A DNA stretch of 64,000 bases. Source: Bacillota bacterium (GTDB taxonomy: Bacteria; Bacillota; Clostridia; Lachnospirales; Lachnospiraceae). Below are positions 7,238 to 15,343 of this stretch, piece by piece. The stretch lies in contig JAEWCQ010000010.1 in the NCBI GenBank assembly GCA_023390555.1, positions 5,082 to 69,081 of the forward strand, written 5' to 3'. Each line of letters opens with the position of its first letter. Positions within the stretch are counted from its first letter, which is position 1. Made by a program: the position numbers and the translations under genes. Below the pieces are notes generated by a model. It saw only the letters and a list, made by a program, of their open reading frames with translations. It searched no databases and was not told the origin of the DNA.

Positions 7238-7696
7238 TTATACGGCCAGACCTATATAAATATGAATGGTCGCATTCTCCTCTTCACAGTCCTGATACTC
7301 CTCAAAATCACAGCAAAATGAACGGTTTAAATTCAATTTCCACAGCTGCATCCAAAACTCTGCCACCGCTTTTTGCATGTCCCCTTTTACAACAAATCTT
7401 GCATATCTGCCGGCAGGTATGACAGTTGTTACCGTTCCTCCCGGGAGGTCTTTTGCCGCCGTAACCTCACATCCGACTTCGGCGGTATAATCATCCATTT
7501 CATTTCCGGCATAATCCGTATAGATTCCGAGTGCCTTTTCATTTTTTCTGTTTTTGATCGCATCATGGATTCCATTCTGATAAAACCTCTGCCAGAGTCC
7601 GCCGATCACCATGCCCATGTCCGGTGCATTGTTATTTGTTCTTGCACACAGCCCCACCACTATTTTTTCCTTTAAATCAACTACTTCATATTCCAT
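7238..7696 (-). CDS. GyrI-like / effector-binding domain protein
   Basis: A small cytosolic protein (152 aa) with the pattern of the GyrI-like small-molecule-binding superfamily: an early strand EYEVVDLKEKIVVGL, a central IPAGRYARFVVKG strand, and a final IHIYIGLAV strand. Such proteins bind drugs or metabolites, either alone or attached to AraC/MerR regulators. The ATG at 7696 has GAGG 8 nt upstream; an earlier in-frame codon has none. The WYL regulator gene upstream ends in a terminator, so this gene has its own transcript. Ligand unknown. Confidence 0.7.
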   Translation of the reverse strand: MEYEVVDLKEKIVVGLCARTNNNAPDMGMVIGGLWQRFYQNGIHDAIKNRKNEKALGIYTDYAGNEMDDYTAEVGCEVTAAKDLPGGTVTTVIPAGRYARFVVKGDMQKAVAEFWMQLWKLNLNRSFCCDFEEYQDCEEENATIHIYIGLAV

Positions 7697-7738
7697 TCTG
7701 TTTTCCTCTTTTCTTTTTTGATAAGAGGAGTATAACAA

Positions 7739-7770
7739 AACAAACACGACATCAGTGTGTCGTGTTTGTT
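7739..7770 (-). terminator. Terminator of the WYL regulator gene
   Basis: A 13-bp perfect inverted repeat (AACAAACACGACA and its complement, 6-nt loop) lies just after the regulator's stop and is followed by TTTTGTTATA on the minus strand. Confidence 0.75.
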
Positions 7771-7776
7771 TTATAT

Positions 7777-8688
7777 TTATGATTCTTTATAAATGTTTCC
7801 CATTTTGTTGAGGAGTTCTGTAAATTCCTTCCGGTACTCCTCCGGTTCCATCAATTCCACCTTATCCCCGAACGTCAAAAGCCAACTAAACAGGCTTATC
7901 TTTTCCATAAATCCTGCCTGAAAAAACAGCAGACCATCCGGCTGTTCCCGGAAACTTTCGATTCCGTACTCCTCTACCAGTCTCCATTTCATTTCCGGCT
8001 GGAAACGTGCACTCGCCTGAAACGTCTCCGGAAATATTTTTTTACTGTCAATTACGAATGGCGGGTGTTCCCGAATTTCAAACGGCTCTCCCGTACAACG
8101 CACCTCCTGCATACGGTTCAGCTTAAACATCCGGTAATCTTCACGCATTCTGCAATAGCCCCATACATACCAGGATGTCCACTGAAAAACCAGGATATAT
8201 GGTTCCAGTGTTCTTCTGGATTCTCCTGTCGGTGCGTAATAAGTAAATGCGACTGCCTTTTTCTGATCAATTGCATCCTGTATACATGTAATCTTCGGTG
8301 CCAGCTGCGTCTTATACCAAGAGGACAGATCAATCATAATGTGGCTGTTCGATGCAAGAATATCACTATCCTCCATTGACAGCTTATCCATCAGCTGCTG
8401 ATACCGCTTCGTGCCGCTTATACTGTCCAGGCTCTTCAAACCGATCAGAATGGACTGCATATCGGCAGAAGTCAGAAGCGTGCGATCCATGCGGTAGCCA
8501 TCCATAATGGAGATTCCTCCGTTTACACCCTGTGCGGTTACAATCGGTATCCCAGCCTTACACAGATTCTCGATATCACGGTTGATCGTACGGCGGGACA
8601 CTTCAAATTTTTGGGCGAGATCGGGAGCCGTCACCCGCTCCTGCTGCAGTAATATGGCTAAAATTCCTATCAGACGGTCTATCTTCAT
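7777..8688 (-). CDS. HTH plus WYL-domain transcriptional regulator (YafY family)
   Basis: The N-terminal winged helix-turn-helix is at residues 1-60 (VTAPDLAQKFEVSRRTINRD). The WYL domain, roughly 140-215, includes VAFTYYAPTGESRRTLEPY and WYVWGYCRMREDYRMFKLNR. A C-terminal WCX extension follows. WYL domains bind small ligands or nucleic acid and control stress and defence genes. At 303 aa it is the usual length. It follows the YhaN-like ATPase gene with a 15-nt gap and may belong to its operon. The target is not evident. Confidence 0.88.
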   Translation of the reverse strand: MKIDRLIGILAILLQQERVTAPDLAQKFEVSRRTINRDIENLCKAGIPIVTAQGVNGGISIMDGYRMDRTLLTSADMQSILIGLKSLDSISGTKRYQQLMDKLSMEDSDILASNSHIMIDLSSWYKTQLAPKITCIQDAIDQKKAVAFTYYAPTGESRRTLEPYILVFQWTSWYVWGYCRMREDYRMFKLNRMQEVRCTGEPFEIREHPPFVIDSKKIFPETFQASARFQPEMKWRLVEEYGIESFREQPDGLLFFQAGFMEKISLFSWLLTFGDKVELMEPEEYRKEFTELLNKMGNIYKES

Positions 8689-8703
8689 CGGCAGATTCCT
8701 CTC

Positions 8704-11181
8704 TTAGATCCCTCTGCTGGAGTGACACACCAGATAGATGACCTGATACTCTTTTGCTATTTCCTGCAAAAGCTTCCTCGCATTTTCCACCTTTTCATCA
8801 TCCAGATTTACAAACGGATCATCCAGAATAATAAACGGCTTTTCTTCTTCAAACAATGCCTCAATCAATGCCAGTCGAATACAGATGCCGATAAAATCCC
8901 GGTTTCCGGTGCTGAAATATTCACTCCCTTTTAACGAACCGCCGACAGCCCGCTGTGCATCCAGCTGTACGTCTAATCGAATATCAATCGCCTTTTTCCC
9001 ATTGATCAAAGCAGCATATTTCTGGAATCCCTCACGCATGGCACCCATGTAGTGCGTGGAGAAGCTTTCTTTTGCCTCTTTGAGGTACTGCATCGTCTTT
9101 TCCAGTATTCCGCATTTATACTGCGCTTCGGAAAGCTCATTCTGCAGCGATTCCAGTTCCTCTTCAATATCGGTCTGCGTATCTGCAATCACGCGCATCG
9201 CATCCATATCTTTACGGTAGGAATTAATTTTCTCATTGATTGACTCAATCTCTGTTTCATTTTTCTTTTCCCGCGACTGCAGCTCTTCCAGAGAGGCAGC
9301 TTCCCATGTATCGCTTTCCGTAGATACCTCTCCCTCCTGCACCGGTATGTCAAAGTCAATTTCCCGATTGCTGTCACAGAAGGTCTGCCATTCCATCCGG
9401 CTCTTTTCCAGTTCTTCTCCAAGCCGGAGATACTCTTTCCGATCTTCCAGAAGCTGTTCATATCCATTGCGGAGATTCGCACTGCATGCATAGTTCGAAT
9501 GAATCTGCGCAAAAGATTCACGAATCTGCTTCTGCTTCTGAGACGTCAATTCCGTCAAACGCTCAAGCTGTTCCCGGCGCTCTGCTTCCCTCGCAGAAAG
9601 ATTCAGATACTCCATTGCCTTCGCTTTGATTTCGGACAGCACCTGAATCGGATTCTCCTCCATATCTTTTATGGCAAACTGCTCCACAAAGATACGGTAA
9701 TGCGCTTTCATTTCTTCTTCCTGCACACTTAACCGTGCCAGATCCGCCTGCAGTTCCTCCATCTCGGTACGGTACGTTTCACTCTCTTCCTCCTGTGCGG
9801 ATAATTCGGGAAGTATGGTTTCGCCCGAATTCTGCGCTTTCGGTTTTCTGGTGACCGCAACAATGATCACGGCGATTCCCGCTGCAATTCCTGCCAGTCC
9901 AAGCCAGATGGAAAATGGGATTAGAATTGAGACTGCACCCAGCACAAGCAGAAGAATCCCGATTGTCAAAAGCTGCTTCTTTTCAGCTTCCACCTTTTCT
10001 TGCGCAGCCTGAAGCTTCACACGTTCCTGCTCTTTCTCCCGCTCCCGTTCAGCCAGAATTCGCGCCTTTTCCTGTTCCTTCTGCGCCGCAAGCACCTCAT
10101 GTCTGGTGCGCAGACGAATCATTTCGTCTTTGATTTCTGCAGACTGTCTGCTTTCTCCCAGGTACATCTCAATCTGCGGCATTTCCGGGCACCCTGCTAC
10201 AAAGAAACTGTCCAGCTCATCGAGTTGTTTTTCTTCCTCTTCGTTCAGGTGTGCCAGCGCCCGCTCCTGCTCCAGCTGCGCCAACTCTTCAAACGCATGC
10301 TCCAGCTCCTCCAGCTGTGACGTTTTCGGCAATCCGTATGTAAATATGGCATCATACGGCTTTTTTTGTGCTTCAATATCCGCTACACGGCTTTTCAACG
10401 ATTCGTAATGCTGTCGCTTCGCTGCCTGCTCTTTTCCTGCGCTTTCCTTTAAGACGGCTTCCTTGAGACTGTCCCGCCTGATCTCAAGCCCCCGCTTCTG
10501 GACAAGCTGCTGACCGATCTGTTCTTCGAGCAGTGCGATTCCGGCGGCTTTATTTTTGCATTCTTCAATCGCCTCCTGCTTCGCATTTATTTTTTCCTGA
10601 AGCTGTGCAATTTTCCCTCTTCCGCCTGTTTTTTTATACTCTTTCAGATGCTCATCCAGCTTGGCATAGGCATTCTCATAATTATTGATGTCATTTCCAT
10701 TTTCCACCAGATTCGACAATTTCGCATTGATACTGTCCGTCATCGATATGCCGATTCCGTTTTGAGGTATATACGTGCTTCGTTCGTAAGAGGAGACATC
10801 AATATGAAACATCTCTTCGCCGATTCTCTCACTGAAGTCTGTACTGGCAAGCCCAGTTGTTACATCATAGAGCTGGAAGCTGTCTTCTTTGTCCTTTTTT
10901 CCGAAATAACGCTCAATCCGATACTGTTTTCCTCTTACCTCCAGTTCCAGACTTCCTCCGAAGTTACCGCCCTGCCATGGCGCATATTTCTTACGTTCAT
11001 TTTCCGCTGTCTTCTTTCTCGGCATATATTCCAGACCGTAAAACATGGCCTTGATAAAAACGCCAAGTGTCGTCTTGCCCCAGCCGTTCTCGCGCTGAAT
11101 GGTATTGAGTCCATCTGAAAAATGATAAGAGAAATCACGCAGTTTACCGAAATTTTCAATATAGCATTTTACAAGTTTCAT
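8704..11181 (-). CDS. SMC-like AAA ATPase, YhaN/SbcC type, with central membrane hairpin
   Basis: An SbcC/Rad50-like protein of 825 aa. The N-terminal ATPase half has Walker A around ENGWGKTTL (residues 33-41). Long Glu/Lys-rich coiled coils follow on both sides of a hydrophobic hairpin (about residues 395-440, ILLLVLGAVSILIPF then a second helix). The C-terminal half has the signature region STGNRDFIGICIRLALIEAL and Walker B FIILDDPFVNLDD. In YhaN-type proteins the two coiled-coil arms meet at such a membrane insertion. It is 3 nt downstream of a metallophosphoesterase gene, the SbcD-like partner, so the pair should form an end-processing DNA nuclease complex tethered to the membrane. Confidence 0.88.
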   Translation of the reverse strand: MKLVKCYIENFGKLRDFSYHFSDGLNTIQRENGWGKTTLGVFIKAMFYGLEYMPRKKTAENERKKYAPWQGGNFGGSLELEVRGKQYRIERYFGKKDKEDSFQLYDVTTGLASTDFSERIGEEMFHIDVSSYERSTYIPQNGIGISMTDSINAKLSNLVENGNDINNYENAYAKLDEHLKEYKKTGGRGKIAQLQEKINAKQEAIEECKNKAAGIALLEEQIGQQLVQKRGLEIRRDSLKEAVLKESAGKEQAAKRQHYESLKSRVADIEAQKKPYDAIFTYGLPKTSQLEELEHAFEELAQLEQERALAHLNEEEEKQLDELDSFFVAGCPEMPQIEMYLGESRQSAEIKDEMIRLRTRHEVLAAQKEQEKARILAEREREKEQERVKLQAAQEKVEAEKKQLLTIGILLLVLGAVSILIPFSIWLGLAGIAAGIAVIIVAVTRKPKAQNSGETILPELSAQEEESETYRTEMEELQADLARLSVQEEEMKAHYRIFVEQFAIKDMEENPIQVLSEIKAKAMEYLNLSAREAERREQLERLTELTSQKQKQIRESFAQIHSNYACSANLRNGYEQLLEDRKEYLRLGEELEKSRMEWQTFCDSNREIDFDIPVQEGEVSTESDTWEAASLEELQSREKKNETEIESINEKINSYRKDMDAMRVIADTQTDIEEELESLQNELSEAQYKCGILEKTMQYLKEAKESFSTHYMGAMREGFQKYAALINGKKAIDIRLDVQLDAQRAVGGSLKGSEYFSTGNRDFIGICIRLALIEALFEEEKPFIILDDPFVNLDDEKVENARKLLQEIAKEYQVIYLVCHSSRGI

Positions 11182-11184
11182 TTT

Positions 11185-12261
11185 CTATATCTCCTCTCCC
11201 GATAAAGCCCGGATGCCGGTCAAAATGATTGCATCCTTCTCTTCCGGAGGTATTTCCGCCTTTTCCAGAAGGCGGATGAATTCTCCTTTTAACGACTGAT
11301 CCAGCCGAAATTCCTCGTAATTTATCGCAAGTCTTGTCTGATCATAGACCTTGACAAAGTAGAAGTTTTCCGCAAACTTCTGAGTCAGATAAGTCAGATC
11401 TTTATCGGTATCGATCTCGATCTCGCCGGTCAGAACAATTTTCACCAGACTTCCCTTATTCAGATCTGCCACCTGCCGCTCGATTCGCTTTGTGATCTCG
11501 CCGGTCGTATGAAGTCCCGCTATATTCACCTTTATCTCGTAAAGAGTACGCTTCGCAAATGGAATGAATGCAGGAATCACCCGTCTGTCTTCTATATCCA
11601 GAAGGACAAAACCCTTTTCTCCGATCTCGTCGAAACCGCGCCCCTCCAGACAGCCACAGTAACAATAACTTCCGCGGTTATCCAGCTTCTGATATCTGTA
11701 TTCATGAATATGTCCCAGTGCAAGGTAATCAATGTATTTATTCTGTAATGCACGAATGTTGATCACTTCCGCTTTATCTTTTGCATCATATTGTGATTCC
11801 TGTCCATGCAGAACTACAATATTCACATCATCCTGTGCCAGCACCAGAGAATCGTAGATATTCCTGCTGTTTTCCGGTGTCAGCTCTACACCGGTAATCG
11901 CAACATCCTCATAGATAAATTTTGTCCAATTGCTGCCGAACACCTTCAGATTGGTTGGAAGTTCTGCAAGTCCGGCAATAAAATGATCCTTTTCATGATT
12001 CCCTTTTAAATACAGGAAATCAATCTGGGGATGGCCTGTAATCTGCTCTTCCACCAGCTTTGCAGCACTTTTTGCTATATTTGTGGTATCAAACAGATCC
12101 CCCGCTATAATAATTGCACGGACGCCATTGGTGGCTGCAAACTCAACCATTTTTTCAAATGTCAGTATTAATTCCCGCTTTCGTTCTTTTGCCTGCTCTC
12201 TGGTCAGATTCGATTCCATTCTGGAATCCAGATGCAAATCGGAACAATGTATGATTTTCAT
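11185..12261 (-). CDS. Metallophosphoesterase, SbcD/YhaO-type DNA nuclease
   Basis: A 358-aa calcineurin-like phosphoesterase. Metal-binding motifs are in order: DLHLD near the N-terminus, GDLFD, GNHE, and the His motifs VVLHGQ and LGHIHEY. It should be the nuclease subunit partnering the ATPase encoded 3 nt downstream, working in DNA repair or recombination. AAGGAGG precedes the ATG at 12261, and a good promoter lies upstream, divergent from the GntR operon. Confidence 0.9.
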   Translation of the reverse strand: MKIIHCSDLHLDSRMESNLTREQAKERKRELILTFEKMVEFAATNGVRAIIIAGDLFDTTNIAKSAAKLVEEQITGHPQIDFLYLKGNHEKDHFIAGLAELPTNLKVFGSNWTKFIYEDVAITGVELTPENSRNIYDSLVLAQDDVNIVVLHGQESQYDAKDKAEVINIRALQNKYIDYLALGHIHEYRYQKLDNRGSYCYCGCLEGRGFDEIGEKGFVLLDIEDRRVIPAFIPFAKRTLYEIKVNIAGLHTTGEITKRIERQVADLNKGSLVKIVLTGEIEIDTDKDLTYLTQKFAENFYFVKVYDQTRLAINYEEFRLDQSLKGEFIRLLEKAEIPPEEKDAIILTGIRALSGEEI

Positions 12262-12330
12262 GATGCATCCACCTCCTTGTGATTCTGTCTGTTCCTAATA
12301 TTGATCACTCTCTTTCAATCATTCTGACTT

Positions 12331-12359
12331 ATTATATAACAAATGCGAAGAACAGACAA
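12331..12359 (-). promoter_or_regulatory. Promoter of the nuclease-ATPase operon
   Basis: Minus-strand TTGTCT (12354-12359), 17-bp spacer, TATAAT (12331-12336). It sits 70 nt before the phosphoesterase start. Confidence 0.7.
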
Positions 12360-12425
12360 TGACCTGCGTGTTTTTCATGAAACAACCATCTAACTGACAT
12401 CCCGTTTTTATCAGATTTTTCAGCG

Positions 12426-12463
12426 TTGACAACGTTCTTTTTTTGTATTACTATATATAATAC
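12426..12463 (+). promoter_or_regulatory. Promoter and palindromic operator of the GntR operon
   Basis: TTGACA (12426-12431) with a 17-bp spacer and TACTAT (12449-12454). The -10 region lies inside an inverted repeat, GTATTA (12445-12450), 7 nt, TAATAC (12458-12463). YtrA-type GntR proteins usually bind such sites in their own promoter, so this is a likely autorepression operator. Confidence 0.65.
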
Positions 12464-12502
12464 TTAAATAAACCAGAAGTCGGAAATCAAAGGGAGTGTA
12501 TT

Positions 12503-12901
12503 ATGATAATTTCATGCGATACGAACAGTGATATTCCTATTTATCTACAGCTGCGAAACCAGATTGTAAAAGGAATCGGAAGGGGCGAATTAAAAGCGGG
12601 CGAAAGCCTTCCGACCGTACGCCAGCTTGCCGTGGACGCCGGCATCAACACCATGACGGTAAATAAAGCATATCAGCTTCTTAAGTCAGAGGGTTTTATT
12701 GTGATTGACCGGAGAAAAGGAGCTGCCGTCTGCCCCGTAAGAGAAGACTCCGGCGCATTCCGGGAAAAACTGGAATCGGAACTGGAGCTTTTGAGCGCGG
12801 AAGCCTGTTTCTACGGAGTGAAGCAGCAGGACTTTTTAAACATCTGTGAAAAAATATATGCACAGATGCACATTTCCGGACATCTCACATTGGAGGGTTA
12901 A
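12503..12901 (+). CDS. GntR-family regulator, YtrA subfamily
   Basis: A 132-aa repressor. The winged HTH (residues 10-75) shows the YtrA signature PIYLQLRNQIVKGI, LPTVRQLAVDAGINTMTVNKAY and then GFIVIDRRKGA. The C-terminal part is only a short dimerisation helix, as in this subfamily. AAGGGAG precedes the ATG. The next gene, a membrane protein, starts 2 nt after the stop, so the two form one operon that the protein probably autoregulates. Confidence 0.9.
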   Translation: MIISCDTNSDIPIYLQLRNQIVKGIGRGELKAGESLPTVRQLAVDAGINTMTVNKAYQLLKSEGFIVIDRRKGAAVCPVREDSGAFREKLESELELLSAEACFYGVKQQDFLNICEKIYAQMHISGHLTLEG

Positions 12902-12903
12902 TC

Positions 12904-14337
12904 ATGGATCTTATTTTATTTTTTGTTTTTTTACTGACCGACCTCATAATCGTTGCTGCATTTACTTTCGTCTACGCCGGAAAGGAGCAGTATCAGGACG
13001 GTATGCTTCTGGGTGTGCATATTCCGGAGGATGCCGTGACACAGGAAGAAGTTCAAAACATTACAGTACCCTATAAAAGGAATTTGAAACGCTTCAACCG
13101 CTGGAACTTTTTGATTGGTCTTGCAGTCTGCTTTCTATGCTTTTACCGAATGTCCGTTTTCCTCCTCGTGTGGATGGTCTGGATGGTTTTTTATCTGTTT
13201 GCCGGAATAGGCATGATCTATCGAGCTCACTACCGTGTATATCAGCTGAAAGTCAAGAATCAGTGGATTCTTCCCGGAAAGACCCATATTGTCCATATCG
13301 ATACTGTCGTATCTGCCATGACAAAAAAATTACCGGTCTCCCACTGGTGGAACCTGCCGGTACCGATTGCGATCGGCAGTTCGTTCCTGCTGCCTGCCGT
13401 ACGGGCATTTTTTGGTACGGATCCGACATCATGGCTTTTTCCGGTGACCATATTGCTGACTTCTTTCCTGTTCTGGGGGCTTCATTTGTGGTTTGCCTCC
13501 CGACGGAATACGGTGTACAGTGAAGACTCTTCCATTAACCTTTCCATGAACCGCATGGAAAAGAGGATCTGGTCCATGCTATTTTTAAGCATCAACTATC
13601 TGAATCTGATTGGCTGGGGCTATCTGCTCTTTAAACTTCAGACCCTGCAATGGCTATATACCATGGATTACTTTATTTATATCGGGCTTCAGCTGATACC
13701 CGTCATTGTCCTTTTGGCCGGCTTTGTATTCATGCAGCGCAGAAAAAAGGAAGTGCTTTCCATGGATCCCTCACCGGTTACGGTAGATGATGACGAATAC
13801 TGGAAATACGGATGGTACAGCAATCCAAATGATAGCAGCTCATTTGTTCAGGATCGCTTTTGCAGCATGAATTATTCCATGAATATGGCAAAAACCGGCG
13901 TGAAAGTTTTTTCTGCTGTTACTGCTGCCGTTATTGCGGCGCTGCTCATTTTTTCTATCGTTTTAATTCTGCAGTTTGAAAATGTCAGCATTACCTGCTC
14001 CATTGATGACGGGCAGATGACCGTGCGTGCCGCGCTGTACCATAGCGACATACAGCTGGAAGATATTCAGGATGTGGAACTGCTCAGCCAGATGCCGGAG
14101 GATGATTTCACAAGAACGAACGGCGGCGCTACCGATGAGTATCTCGTCGGACACTTTCGCGGGAAAACGACCGGCAGCTGTATGCTGTATCTCTATCAGA
14201 ATGATACGTCTGTTTTGAAAATACGGACACCGGATGAAATTATTTTTATTAACAGTAAAGACGAAACTGATGTAAGACAGTGGTATCAGCAGCTCATGCT
14301 GTACAACGCTTCCAGTCAATCGACGAATGGAAATTAG
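12904..14337 (+). CDS. DUF5808/DUF1648-like polytopic membrane protein
   Basis: A 477-aa membrane protein with about nine hydrophobic segments. The segment DDDEYWKYGWYSNPND followed by FVQDRF (about residues 297-320) is the pattern I associate with DUF5808. A final TM near 350 leads into an extracytoplasmic C-terminal domain. Proteins of this type are often paired with YtrA-like regulators and resemble SdpI/DUF1648 immunity or envelope proteins. The pairing suggests an envelope-stress role; the molecular function is unknown. Confidence 0.75.
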   Translation: MDLILFFVFLLTDLIIVAAFTFVYAGKEQYQDGMLLGVHIPEDAVTQEEVQNITVPYKRNLKRFNRWNFLIGLAVCFLCFYRMSVFLLVWMVWMVFYLFAGIGMIYRAHYRVYQLKVKNQWILPGKTHIVHIDTVVSAMTKKLPVSHWWNLPVPIAIGSSFLLPAVRAFFGTDPTSWLFPVTILLTSFLFWGLHLWFASRRNTVYSEDSSINLSMNRMEKRIWSMLFLSINYLNLIGWGYLLFKLQTLQWLYTMDYFIYIGLQLIPVIVLLAGFVFMQRRKKEVLSMDPSPVTVDDDEYWKYGWYSNPNDSSSFVQDRFCSMNYSMNMAKTGVKVFSAVTAAVIAALLIFSIVLILQFENVSITCSIDDGQMTVRAALYHSDIQLEDIQDVELLSQMPEDDFTRTNGGATDEYLVGHFRGKTTGSCMLYLYQNDTSVLKIRTPDEIIFINSKDETDVRQWYQQLMLYNASSQSTNGN

Positions 14338-14436
14338 ACGGGTATCAATGCCGCCATTTTTATAGGCATTGCATCTAAGGGACGAATTGTGAAAATAAGT
14401 CTATGCAATCACCCCTGCAGATTCGTATTCATATAT

Positions 14437-14480
14437 TGGTTATGTACATTAGCAAATTAATGTACATAACCAGTTTTTTT
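14437..14480 (+). terminator. Strong intrinsic terminator between the GntR operon and ytaF
   Basis: A 15-bp perfect stem (TGGTTATGTACATTA with its complement, 6-nt loop) is followed by a run of seven Ts. Between 14338 and 14436 two smaller inverted repeats occur (CAATGCC/GGCATTG and ACGAAT/ATTCGT), but I recognise no riboswitch. From 14481 to 14588 I see only a small GCAGAG/CTCTGC hairpin and the ytaF ribosome site. Confidence 0.85.
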
Positions 14481-14588
14481 GCCTGAAATTCGGATAGCAG
14501 AGATGACAACTCTGCCGCAGAAAGATAAATATCACAGCTGAATTGCCTGGCTCCACAATGAATCATTTAATTTCGCAGGAGGTTTTCT

Positions 14589-15236
14589 ATGCAAAATGTA
14601 ACATTGGAAATAGTGGCAGAGCTTCTGCTGATGCTTATGGCATTGTCAATTGATGCATTCGCAGCAAGCTTTGCTTATGGAGTGTCTTCCATTAAGATTC
14701 CCTGGCCTTCCGTATTCATCTTAGCCGGAGTATCAAGCCTCGTACTGGCCTTGTCCGCTTCATTGGGGCTTTTGATAAAAGGGTTGATTCCGGAAAGCTG
14801 CATAAAGCTGCTCTGCTTCACTCTGCTTTTGATTCTCGGCGTCATCAAACTCTTTGACAGTTTTATTAAGTCGATCATACGCCGGAAAAACGGAGTTGAC
14901 GGACATCTCAGCTTTCAACTCCTGAATCTTCACTTCGTCCTGAGGGTTTATGCTGATCCAGACATCGCCGATGCCGACCAGTCAAAGGTCCTGACTGCAA
15001 AAGAAGCGGTTTCTTTGTCCTTAGCACTGTCACTGGACAGTCTTGCTGTGGGATTCGGTGCTTCCATGGCCACCTTTAATGTATTGCTTGCTATCCCGGT
15101 CTCTTTCCTCTTCGGTCTTCTGGCTGTGACACTTGGAAGTGCACTCGGAAGTAAGTTTCAAAAAAGCCTGAACAGCGATATGAGCTGGATCAGCGGATTA
15201 ATGCTCATTATACTTGCAATCATGAAGCTGATTTAG
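14589..15236 (+). CDS. ytaF: YtaF-type sporulation membrane protein (MntP-like fold)
   Basis: A 215-aa polytopic membrane protein. Two similar halves begin with SIDAFAASFAYG (about residue 21) and SLDSLAVGFGAS (about residue 149), the paired Asp-containing motifs of the MntP/YtaF superfamily. YtaF is linked to sporulation in Bacillus, while MntP relatives export Mn2+. GCAGGAGG precedes the ATG. A Ca2+ ATPase gene follows 107 nt downstream on the same strand, so both may serve divalent-cation export. Transport activity is inferred. Confidence 0.85.
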   Translation: MQNVTLEIVAELLLMLMALSIDAFAASFAYGVSSIKIPWPSVFILAGVSSLVLALSASLGLLIKGLIPESCIKLLCFTLLLILGVIKLFDSFIKSIIRRKNGVDGHLSFQLLNLHFVLRVYADPDIADADQSKVLTAKEAVSLSLALSLDSLAVGFGASMATFNVLLAIPVSFLFGLLAVTLGSALGSKFQKSLNSDMSWISGLMLIILAIMKLI

Positions 15237-15343
15237 TACCTCCTTACGCCCCTGATTATTTTCTGTCATACAAACACAATACCTCTTATCATAATATGTT
15301 TGCCTGTCTACATATACATATTGGAAAGGAGGTAGAAAAACAT

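Noticed and set aside
14340..14588. yybP-ykoY (Mn2+) riboswitch upstream of ytaF/Ca2+ ATPase
   Set aside because: The conserved GGGGAGUAG-type loop and its partner are absent.
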